Assembly (NCBI GenBank): GCA_017544125.1
Contig: JAFYET010000220.1
Coordinates: forward strand, 1 to 13,932
Source: Ruminococcus sp.
GTDB lineage: Bacteria; Bacillota; Clostridia; Oscillospirales; Ruminococcaceae
DNA: 13,932 nucleotides
Direction of reading: 5' to 3'
The position numbers and the translations under genes were made by a program. Each line of letters opens with the position of its first letter. Positions within the stretch are counted from its first letter, which is position 1. This document shows positions 1 to 7,243 of the stretch, piece by piece. The notes under the pieces were generated by a model. It had not been told where the DNA came from and searched no databases. It saw only the letters and a list, made by a program, of their open reading frames with translations.

Positions 1-2
1 AC

Positions 3-1490
3 TATGACAAGAGCCAGACCAGGCAAAACGCAGCAGAAGCCGAAGCTGTCGTAGATGAGATAGTAAGAAGGCTGAGTGACGAAAAGCTGAGAAAGCACTC
101 TATCGGCGTTGTAACGTTCAGCTCATCACAGCAGAACCTCATAGATGACCTGCTCGCACAGCGCTTTGTCAAAGACCCACAGCTCGAAGTGCTTGCCGAG
201 CAGATGTATGAGCCGATATTTATCAAAAACCTTGAAAACGTTCAGGGCGATGAGCGTGATGTTATTCTTTTCAGCATCGGCTACGGGCCTGACAAGAACG
301 GCAATGTGTCAATGAACTTCGGTCCCATAAACAAAAACGGCGGCTGGCGCAGGCTCAACGTGGCAGTATCACGTGCAAGGCACGAAATGATAGTATATGC
401 TGTGCTAAGACCGGATCAGATAGACCTGTCACGCACGCACGCTGTTGGTGTGGCAGAGCTTAAAAATTTCCTTGAATTTGCAAAGCTCGGCACACAGAGT
501 CTTGCTAAGAATTCAAAGGATGTGGTTTATGACAGCGACGAGCTTGCAGGGCTTATCGCAGACAGCCTGAGCAAGCGAGGTCACAGGGTAAAATGCAGGA
601 TAGGCTGCTCGGGCTACAAAGTAGATATTGGCATAGAAAGCCCTGACAACAGCGGCAGGTATGCACTGGGCATAATACTTGACGGTTATTCGGGCTTTGC
701 AAACTCATCGACAGATGATATGAGAATAACACAGCCGTCCGTTTTGAAAGGGCTTGGCTGGAGGATAATGAACGTACACATTCTTGACTGGCTCGACAAC
801 CCCGAAGGTGTTATTGCAAAAATAGAGGAGCAGCTTAGCCTTGCAGCTGAGGACTCCGCCGATGATGACGATGCACCGCCGCCGCAGAAAGAGACATATG
901 ATGTATCAGCCTTTGAAACGGAAAGCGGCGATGACAGCTTAAGCACTTTAGAGATGTTTACCCCCTGCATACTGCCCGTTTCAGGCACGCCCGATGATTT
1001 CACCGCACCTGACAGCATGGGCAAGGTCTTTCTGACAGTTAGCAAAGTAATTGAGCAGGAAGCGCCCGTAAGCAAAACAGCGCTTATGAAAAAAGTAATG
1101 GCAGCGTGGGGCATATCAAGAAAGAGCAAGCCGGTATTATCGGTCTTTGACAGGGCATTCGCTGCTACACCGCACAAGGAGACCGAAGCAGGCGAGATGC
1201 TTTGGCGAGCCGACCAGATACCCGAAGAATACTCACAGTTCAGAGCAGGTTCAGGCGACACCAGGCGCAGGATAGAGGACATTTGCTTAGAAGAGATATG
1301 TGCGGCCATCGCATATGTACTCAATGCCCAGATAAGCCTTCCGCAGAGCGACCTTATTCTTGCTGTGGCAAAGATATTCGGCTATGCAAGGATAAGCGCA
1401 GTCGAGGAACGGGTATTACAGGGTATCGCCCTTGCAGAAAACAAAGGTCTTGCGGTAAGCAAAGACGGCATGATATCTATTGTGAGCTGA
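3..1490 (+). CDS. DUF4011/DUF3320-type superfamily 1 helicase with Vsr/REase-like domain (3' part)
   Basis: The frame is open from the left edge, so the N-terminal part (DUF4011, helicase motifs I to IV) lies outside the window and 495 residues are visible. A GTG at 189 is internal, not the start. Seen: helicase motif V (VQGDERD, 240-260) and motif VI (LNVAVSRAR, 354-380), the usual Upf1-like SF1 signatures. A REase-like segment follows (about 540-830) with GYKVDIGI around 615-638, LDG at 678-686 and LKGLGWRI near 747-770, matching the Vsr-like MTES_1575 family. An acidic linker follows, then a DUF3320-like helical domain (about 1017-1224; VSKTALMKKVMAAWGISR). A winged-helix-like tail closes the protein. 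The family is known as large multidomain helicase-nucleases, some linked to phage defence; a role in nucleic-acid processing or defence is inferred here. It converges with the minus-strand genes and ends 42 bp before a terminator. Confidence 0.85.
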   Translation, partial: YDKSQTRQNAAEAEAVVDEIVRRLSDEKLRKHSIGVVTFSSSQQNLIDDLLAQRFVKDPQLEVLAEQMYEPIFIKNLENVQGDERDVILFSIGYGPDKNGNVSMNFGPINKNGGWRRLNVAVSRARHEMIVYAVLRPDQIDLSRTHAVGVAELKNFLEFAKLGTQSLAKNSKDVVYDSDELAGLIADSLSKRGHRVKCRIGCSGYKVDIGIESPDNSGRYALGIILDGYSGFANSSTDDMRITQPSVLKGLGWRIMNVHILDWLDNPEGVIAKIEEQLSLAAEDSADDDDAPPPQKETYDVSAFETESGDDSLSTLEMFTPCILPVSGTPDDFTAPDSMGKVFLTVSKVIEQEAPVSKTALMKKVMAAWGISRKSKPVLSVFDRAFAATPHKETEAGEMLWRADQIPEEYSQFRAGSGDTRRRIEDICLEEICAAIAYVLNAQISLPQSDLILAVAKIFGYARISAVEERVLQGIALAENKGLAVSKDGMISIVS

Positions 1491-1531
1491 TTTATTATAG
1501 GGGGATTGCAGCGAGAAGTGAGGGATGATAT

Positions 1532-1570
1532 AAAACTCCGTTCACCAGATAAACCGGCGAACGGAGTTTT
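1532..1570. terminator. Bidirectional rho-independent terminator
   Basis: A perfect 12-bp inverted repeat: AAAACTCCGTTC (1532-1543) and GAACGGAGTTTT (1559-1570), with a 15-nt loop. The arms carry their own A and T tracts, so the hairpin ends in a T run on both strands. It lies between the converging helicase gene (stop at 1490) and the minus-strand small ORF (stop at 1577) and can serve both. Confidence 0.88.
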
Positions 1571-1576
1571 TAGCTT

Positions 1577-1735
1577 TTAGAAAACAGGTCGAAAAAGATA
1601 CATATTATTTTGGGGCAATAACATGAAGATATCTTCTCCGGATTTATCCGGCAAAGCTATCTTTTCACCTCCCAACATATAGTATTTATCCTTTTGGATT
1701 TTCAGGCTCTCTTTTGCCAGTGTAATATTGTTCAT
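1577..1735 (-). CDS. Small ORF, 52 aa, resembling the N-terminal segment of TIGR02452/PARG-like proteins
   Basis: A 52-residue frame starting with ATG at 1733-1735 and ending with TAA at 1577-1579. A strong Shine-Dalgarno (AAAGGAG, 1744-1750) sits 8 nt before the ATG, and the stop lies 6 bases before a terminator hairpin, so it has the layout of a real gene. It starts 44 bp after the kinase stop and is probably the last gene of that unit. The product is soluble, with no membrane segment or signal peptide. The first half (LAKESLKI, then KYYMLGGEKIALP) resembles the N-terminal lead-in of microbial-type poly(ADP-ribose) glycohydrolase proteins (PF10021, pattern iAKETLeI...gyY...GekV.L). The catalytic macrodomain is absent, so it is either a free-standing small protein or a truncated remnant. 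The family link is a recollection of the pattern, not a search result. Confidence 0.6.
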   Translation of the reverse strand: MNNITLAKESLKIQKDKYYMLGGEKIALPDKSGEDIFMLLPQNNMYLFRPVF

Positions 1736-1743
1736 GATGGTCG

Positions 1744-1750
1744 CTCCTTT
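1744..1750 (-). promoter_or_regulatory. Ribosome binding site of the 52-aa small ORF
   Basis: On the minus strand the bases read AAAGGAG, 8 nt before the ATG at 1735. This is the main evidence that the small ORF is translated. Confidence 0.75.
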
Positions 1751-1779
1751 ACTACCAAATCAACATAGCCGCATATACA

Positions 1780-4700
1780 TCATGCAAGGATCTCATCGCC
1801 GTCCGAACTCATTTCGCCCGAGTGGTAATTTGATTTCACTATAACACTTCCGCCTTCTTTTTGAGTATAATAATTTACATCTACTATATCTTGATTTTTC
1901 AAAGCTATCACATTACCATTACCTTCTCTTGGTTTTACATAAATCTTATATTCTCCTGCACGAGCACTATTCTTGACTTTAAAATGCATAGTACATATTA
2001 CACCATTATACTTTGAATTACTTAAACCATTACTCCATAAGCAGCTAAACGGATTATTTCCGAGCGGACTAAAGGTTACGTTATTATCAATTACCGGGTC
2101 AGCAGATGTCAATTCCAATACCGATGAATCATATGAGATATCCAGAATAAATCCACATATTCCCGGATTGTTGCGCATTCTAACATCGAGTGAAAACTCC
2201 TGTGATGCATACACCTCTGCTGAATCAATATAGAATGTCAAATCATTAGTAGTTTCTGCTTTTGTAGTAGCTTTTGTAGTAGCTTTCGTAGTAGCTTTTG
2301 TGGTGGCTTTAGTTGTCACTTTTGAAGTCTCATGTGTAATTTCTTTAGTAGTCACCTTTGAAGTCTCTTGTGTAGTGGCTTTTGTAGTTTGCTTTGTGGT
2401 GGTCTTTGTTGTTGTTTGTTTGGTGCTCTTCTCCGTCTTCTTTGTCGTTTTCTTAGTATCAGCCCCGGTGGTATTCACAGGCTTTGTGCTTTGCGCAGTG
2501 GCGGTAACAGTGGCTTTCTTATCTCTGCCCATGCTTACAACGATAGATACCGTGCCGCCCTTTTTCAGCTTGCTGCCGGCACCCGGGCTCTGTGAAATAA
2601 CATTGTTTTCGGGCACATCATCACTGTATTCCTTTATAACATTTACCGCAAAGCCCTTATTCTTTAAACGCTTTTGCGCATCGGAAAGCGATGAGCCGAC
2701 AACATTCATGACCTCGACGACCTCGCTGCGTGTGCAGACGGTTATGCTGACATTATCGCCCCTTTTCACTTTAGCGCCCTTCGACGGGGTTTGCTTGATC
2801 ACCGTTCCCTCGGGCTTGCTGTCGTTTTGCTCATAGCTGATAGACACTGCAAGGCCTTTACCGTTAAGCGTGCTGTATGCGTCGTTTTCGGTCTCGCCGA
2901 TAACGCTTAGCATTTCAAATTCAGCAGCGCCCTTGCTGACTACTATCTCGATAACAGTTTCAGGGTCTACCTTTGTATCTGCCTGTATGCTCTGAGATAT
3001 GACAAGCCCCTTTGCAACGGTCTCGTCGTTTTTATAGCTGACGGTTACGATCAAGCCCTTGTTTTCAAGCTGGGTGGTCGCTTTTTCTTCATCGAGCAGC
3101 ACCACATCAGGCACCTCTACCTGCGCATACCCAAGCGAAACCGACAGCTCAACAACATTGCTGCCGCTTATAGTCTCACCCGATGCGGGGGTTTGCCCCA
3201 TGATCTTGTTCTTTTCATATTTCTTGCTGTATTTATAATTTTGTACCTTTACTGTGATATTGTTGCTGCGTGCTGTTATTAGCATCTCATCCCATGTCAT
3301 ACCACTAAAATCGGGAACTGTTACCGTATCATCAAAAGTATCATTATCCTGCCTGCCAAGCGAAACGGTCAGTGTTATCTCACCGCCCTCGCCCAGCTCT
3401 GAATCAGCCTCAACGCTCTGGCTTATAATGCAGTTTTCGGCAATGACATCATCATTTACACTTTCTACATTAACGACAAACCCAAGTGCTTCGAGCTTTT
3501 CCACCGCAGTTTCTTTATCAAGCCCCTGAACATGAGGAACTGTCTGCATGATCATGCCTGCACTCACAGTTACCCCGACCAGGGTGTTTTTCTCAACAAG
3601 TATTCCCGGGTCAACGCTTTGAGTCAATATCATATTCTCGGGTATCAGCTCAGACGACACCTTACCGTCGATCTGCAAAAGCAGATCTGCTTTTTTCAAC
3701 CTGGTCTCTCCGCTTGTATACTCTTCATTGACGATAGACGGCACTCGTGTCTGCCCGTTGGGTATTTCTATCTCGGTCTTGAGTTTTGCATCAAAACCTA
3801 TTATCCCCACCGAGAACAATACCGTAAACACAATAACAGCCGCCGCCAGTGTCGGAACGGCTATCTTTGCCCACAGCGGCCATCTCATAACGTCTATCTT
3901 CTTTATCTTCCCGACTCTGCGCTTGACAGGCTCGTCGCTGTTGAGCTCACTTATAAAAGTGTCCATATCAGGCGTTCTGTCCTCTACACGAACATTCAAC
4001 GCATTGAGGATAGCCGTTTCATGATTATCTGTTATGCTTTTGGCGTATTTGCTTATCGGCTCAAGAATATCCTTTTTCTTATTCTCAAAGAACGCCCTTC
4101 TCTCCAATGCATCAGGCGGCGTTTCACCTGTTATCATTCTGTAAAGCGTTGCAGCTGCTGCATACACATCGGTATGTGTTCCCTGGTCTCCCCTGCTGCG
4201 GTACTGCTCTTCGGGGGAGTAGCCGGGCTTGATTATGACCGTGAGCGACCTGCTGTGGGTCGTCGTGGCATAACGGGCTGCACCAAAGTCAATGAGCTTT
4301 ACCTCACCCTCTTTAGTTACAAAAATATTATCGGGCGCTATATCCCTGTGTATTATCCCCGCCTTATGCACCGTCTTAAGCGATTCAAGAACAGGCAGCA
4401 TCATCTTTACCGCATCTTCCTCGGGTATCTTTTTATCTCTTTTCAGCTTCTGAGCAAGGGTCTCACCCTCAAGCAGCTCCATTACTATGTATGCAGTATT
4501 GTTTTCTTCAAAGCTGTCATATATTTTCACTATTCCCGATGCGGAATGAAACTGCATAAGGCGCTTTGCTTCGTCTATGAACTTTTTCATTCCGTCAGCA
4601 AACTGTTCCTGCTTATCGCCGCTGAATACAGTCACCTGCGTCTGCCCCTGCATACGTGTTGAGAACTCGCTCGGGAGATACTCTTTTATTGCGACCTTTG

Positions 4701-4905
4701 TTTCAAGCAGAGCGTCCCAGCCTATGTATGTTACACCGAAACCGCCGAAGCCTATGCTCTTGCCCACAATATATCTTTCGGATAATATCGACCCGGGCTT
4801 CATATGAAGGGCATTATCGGGTCTGTTTTCTTCGTTATTTCCACAATGCGGGCATATTATCCTATTATCATCATACTGCCCCATACATTTTAAACAGATC
4901 TTCAT
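1780..4905 (-). CDS. Transmembrane Ser/Thr kinase with six PASTA repeats and a C-terminal cohesin-like domain
   Basis: 1041 residues. An N-terminal zinc ribbon (C4, C7, C18, C21) precedes the kinase domain (about 45-320): glycine loop IGFGGFG at 51-57, VAIK with K74, helix-C E112, H186-R187-D188, N193, and D206-F207-G208. The activation segment ends SPEEQ rather than APE. One membrane helix (about 346-371) follows a basic stretch, placing the kinase inside and the rest outside. Six PASTA-type repeats follow: about 376-449 (weak), 453-517, 526-592, 594-659, 660-725 and 728-793. Next is a Thr/Lys-rich stalk (797-886) and a cohesin-like beta domain (about 888-1025; NPGICGFILDISYDSSVLEL, then GVICTMHFKVK). 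PASTA kinases of the PrkC/Stk type sense muropeptides or lipid II. A cohesin module would let this one hold a dockerin protein; that partner is inferred. Catalytic residues look intact except that HRD is followed by I-A instead of I-K. The start lies 8 bp after the preceding kinase gene. Confidence 0.92.
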   Translation of the reverse strand: MKICLKCMGQYDDNRIICPHCGNNEENRPDNALHMKPGSILSERYIVGKSIGFGGFGVTYIGWDALLETKVAIKEYLPSEFSTRMQGQTQVTVFSGDKQEQFADGMKKFIDEAKRLMQFHSASGIVKIYDSFEENNTAYIVMELLEGETLAQKLKRDKKIPEEDAVKMMLPVLESLKTVHKAGIIHRDIAPDNIFVTKEGEVKLIDFGAARYATTTHSRSLTVIIKPGYSPEEQYRSRGDQGTHTDVYAAAATLYRMITGETPPDALERRAFFENKKKDILEPISKYAKSITDNHETAILNALNVRVEDRTPDMDTFISELNSDEPVKRRVGKIKKIDVMRWPLWAKIAVPTLAAAVIVFTVLFSVGIIGFDAKLKTEIEIPNGQTRVPSIVNEEYTSGETRLKKADLLLQIDGKVSSELIPENMILTQSVDPGILVEKNTLVGVTVSAGMIMQTVPHVQGLDKETAVEKLEALGFVVNVESVNDDVIAENCIISQSVEADSELGEGGEITLTVSLGRQDNDTFDDTVTVPDFSGMTWDEMLITARSNNITVKVQNYKYSKKYEKNKIMGQTPASGETISGSNVVELSVSLGYAQVEVPDVVLLDEEKATTQLENKGLIVTVSYKNDETVAKGLVISQSIQADTKVDPETVIEIVVSKGAAEFEMLSVIGETENDAYSTLNGKGLAVSISYEQNDSKPEGTVIKQTPSKGAKVKRGDNVSITVCTRSEVVEVMNVVGSSLSDAQKRLKNKGFAVNVIKEYSDDVPENNVISQSPGAGSKLKKGGTVSIVVSMGRDKKATVTATAQSTKPVNTTGADTKKTTKKTEKSTKQTTTKTTTKQTTKATTQETSKVTTKEITHETSKVTTKATTKATTKATTKATTKAETTNDLTFYIDSAEVYASQEFSLDVRMRNNPGICGFILDISYDSSVLELTSADPVIDNNVTFSPLGNNPFSCLWSNGLSNSKYNGVICTMHFKVKNSARAGEYKIYVKPREGNGNVIALKNQDIVDVNYYTQKEGGSVIVKSNYHSGEMSSDGDEILA
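2257..2310 (-). repeat. 12-bp tandem repeat encoding Lys-Ala-Thr-Thr in the kinase stalk
   Basis: About 4.5 units of a 12-bp repeat (coding sense AAA GCT ACT ACA with small third-position changes) encode residues 866-883 of the PASTA-cohesin kinase. Looser Thr/Lys-rich repeats extend to about 2517. The stalk spaces the cohesin-like domain away from the PASTA repeats. A tract of this kind is prone to in-frame length change by slippage. Confidence 0.85.
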
Positions 4906-4913
4906 ATATATAC

Positions 4914-7217
4914 CTACTTTTCAACTGCAAATTTATCTCTGTTTGAAAAAACAACGCCCAATTCTTCATACACATCAGTGTAATCCTCGATCATATTATC
5001 ATTTATCGGGATATTATGAGAGTTATTCTGTATATGTATCTCGTCCTGCGCATTACTACCGAGCATAAACTCCAAAAACCTGAGTGATGCTTTATTCTCA
5101 TCTTTATTTGTATCATTTGCGCACCATACATTAGTGTATTTACAATATACCTTTTGGGTATCACAATACATCAGATCATACATTGCCGGCATTTTTTCTC
5201 TGATCTGAAAGTATTTATCCGAGTATGTTCCAAGATAGGCGGTCTGCCCGTTGCAGAAAGCCTCTTCGGCATTATCGGAAGTTTCACCATCAGGCAGTGA
5301 ATACATTTTAGCAAAGCTGTTATCATCAAGCATATATTCCTGCTCTGCCTTTTCGCTGACAATATCAAGGTCTGTGATATCCCGCACATTATTTCCCTGA
5401 TGATCTTCAAGGGTGCTGTTTCCGAAAAACAGCGGTGCGTCATACCCTAAAGGAAGATAATTGTAATTACCGTAATAATCCTGCGCAAAACCAAGCAAAG
5501 AGCAGCTCTTGCCGGCATCAGAACTTATCACAGACTCAACTGACAGATCCTTCGACTTTGAATCCTCACCGATATACTCATACAGATTAGGCTGCACATC
5601 TGCGTTCTTGAGCTTTTCTCTGTATTCGCTTTCAGGAAAGCCTTCAATTTTTATACTGACATTTGAAAAGCTCGAATTAAAATCATCCGCTATAGCCTGA
5701 TAGGCAGCGAGCTCTGCGTTGTCGGCAGCCTCATCTCCGCTTTTACAATACCATATCATCAGCGTGCTGTCAGGCAGCGTTTCCGCCTGCTTCTCATCAT
5801 TCCACTGCTTGAAGCTGTAAAGCGCCCCCGAGCCCACTACTGCCAGAGCCGCTGCAACGCCGACAAAACGTCTGTTGCGCCTTCTTTTGCGTTCGGTCTC
5901 AACTCTTATGACGGGCTTGTTTTTATTGATAGCTTCAAGAAAGTCATTTACCGTCTTATACCGAAGATAAACATCTATCGCCATTGCTTTCATTATAGCG
6001 TTGCTCAGATTCTCACTCAGCTTATCATTGAGCTCGTGCGGGTACACGAGCGTATCATTTACCTTTCTGTTTGTGGATTCCTCGGGCTTTTTCCCGGTAA
6101 GAGTATAATACATCGTCGCACCCAGCGCATACACATCCGTCCAGGGGCCCTGCTTGTTTATCTTTTCATACTGCTCGGGCGGGGCAAAGCCGGGCTTGAG
6201 GATTATCGTCATTTTTGTATCTTCGTTTTCTGCAAATCTTGCCGCCCCGAAGTCGATCAGTTTTATTTTCCCGTCATTGCAGATAAAGATATTATCCGGG
6301 CTGACATCACGGTGTATTATCCCCTTTTTATGCAGCTTTATAAGCGCATTGCCTATTACGGTCATGATACGCACGCCGTCATCGGGCTCAGCCTTTGCGT
6401 GTGCCTGGATATATGCTTTAAGCGTCTGCCCTTCAAGAAATTCCATTACTATATATGCCGTATTGTTCTCTTCAAAAAACTCAAGCACATTTACTATATC
6501 ATCTGCCGTCTTGAATTCTGCCATATTTCTCGCTTCATTAAGAAAGCGGGTCTTTCCCGTTTCAAGCTCACTTGCTCGCTTATTGGCGCAAAGCATGACC
6601 TCGCTGCTGTCAGGTGCTCTGTTAACTATACCGCTCGGGAAGTATTCCTTTATTGCGACCTTCTGCTCCAGTTTTGTATCCCACGCCTTATAGGTGATGC
6701 CAAAGCCGCCATAGCCCACTACCTGCCCGATAATATATCTGTTATAAAGCATTATACCGGGATAAAGCCCATACCCGTCAGAAGTCAACGTCTGCGCATT
6801 ATAGCCGCAGAAAGGGCATACCGCTTTTTCTTCACTGCAAATATTGAAGCAGTTGATACATCTTGCCCCGTTCTGTTCCGGGATATAGCGTTTGTCTCCT
6901 GCAAGGTGCCCTTCCGGCTTATCTGTCTGCCTCAAAGGCATATCATTATATTCCTCTTCATCGTCCTCGTACATTGTAACTGTCGCAGGGAGCTCATCAG
7001 GAAGCAACTTACCGAAGGCAGCTACCGTCACATCATCAACTAAAGTAACGGTAGCATTACCGGTATAGTTTATCTCACCGCTTCTGTCCGACCTCGGTAC
7101 ATAGGTGTTTTTCCTGTGTATCAATGCCTCACTCTCGGGGTTACAATAAGGGCAGCAGCTGTATTTTTCTTTATCATAAAAATGGTTCTCTATTATTTTA
7201 CATCTTGTCAGTTTCAT
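4914..7217 (-). CDS. Transmembrane Ser/Thr kinase with extracellular family 1 solute-binding-like domain
   Basis: The frame extends to a TTG at 7229, but ATG at 7217 is preferred because TTGAGG (7224-7229) is its ribosome binding site; this gives 767 residues. Two Cys motifs come first: a degenerate one (C6, C21, C22, C25) of the type that opens many FHA and kinase proteins of Clostridia, then an acidic linker, then a zinc ribbon (C120, C123, C134, C137). Kinase domain about 160-430: glycine loop VGYGGFGITY at 167-176, K190, E228, H302-R303-D304, N309, D322-F323-G324, and APPEQ in the activation segment. A basic stretch and one membrane helix (about 450-472) place the C-terminus outside. The outer domain (about 484-767) begins TLMIWYC, then AYQAIADDFNSSFSNVSIKI and FPESEYREKLKNAD, which resembles family 1 (often sugar) solute-binding proteins of ABC importers. 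No transporter is adjacent, so a ligand-sensing role is inferred. It follows the phosphatase gene by 26 bp. Confidence 0.9.
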   Translation of the reverse strand: MKLTRCKIIENHFYDKEKYSCCPYCNPESEALIHRKNTYVPRSDRSGEINYTGNATVTLVDDVTVAAFGKLLPDELPATVTMYEDDEEEYNDMPLRQTDKPEGHLAGDKRYIPEQNGARCINCFNICSEEKAVCPFCGYNAQTLTSDGYGLYPGIMLYNRYIIGQVVGYGGFGITYKAWDTKLEQKVAIKEYFPSGIVNRAPDSSEVMLCANKRASELETGKTRFLNEARNMAEFKTADDIVNVLEFFEENNTAYIVMEFLEGQTLKAYIQAHAKAEPDDGVRIMTVIGNALIKLHKKGIIHRDVSPDNIFICNDGKIKLIDFGAARFAENEDTKMTIILKPGFAPPEQYEKINKQGPWTDVYALGATMYYTLTGKKPEESTNRKVNDTLVYPHELNDKLSENLSNAIMKAMAIDVYLRYKTVNDFLEAINKNKPVIRVETERKRRRNRRFVGVAAALAVVGSGALYSFKQWNDEKQAETLPDSTLMIWYCKSGDEAADNAELAAYQAIADDFNSSFSNVSIKIEGFPESEYREKLKNADVQPNLYEYIGEDSKSKDLSVESVISSDAGKSCSLLGFAQDYYGNYNYLPLGYDAPLFFGNSTLEDHQGNNVRDITDLDIVSEKAEQEYMLDDNSFAKMYSLPDGETSDNAEEAFCNGQTAYLGTYSDKYFQIREKMPAMYDLMYCDTQKVYCKYTNVWCANDTNKDENKASLRFLEFMLGSNAQDEIHIQNNSHNIPINDNMIEDYTDVYEELGVVFSNRDKFAVEK

Positions 7218-7223
7218 ATCATG

Positions 7224-7229
7224 CCTCAA
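7224..7229 (-). promoter_or_regulatory. Ribosome binding site that fixes the start of the solute-binding-domain kinase
   Basis: The minus strand reads TTGAGG here, 6 nt before the ATG at 7217. The TTG inside this site could be taken for the start codon, but nothing resembling a Shine-Dalgarno lies upstream of it, so ATG 7217 is the likelier start. Confidence 0.65.
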
Positions 7230-7243
7230 CTACTTAACGGCTG

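Noticed and set aside
2257..2310. CRISPR-like repeat array
   Set aside because: The units are 12 bp, directly adjacent with no spacers, and in frame with a low-complexity protein stalk.
2300..2836. Plus-strand frame coding for a Val/Phe-rich, membrane-like protein
   Set aside because: It is the antisense shadow of the Thr/Lys-rich stalk and last PASTA repeats of the kinase, which has far better support.
3532..4662. Long plus-strand open frame of 376 codons
   Set aside because: It lies opposite the kinase domain and PASTA repeats, has no ribosome binding site seen and no recognisable domain.
6036..7043. Long plus-strand open frame of 335 codons
   Set aside because: It is antisense to the solute-binding kinase, with a Cys/Arg/His-rich composition typical of a shadow frame.
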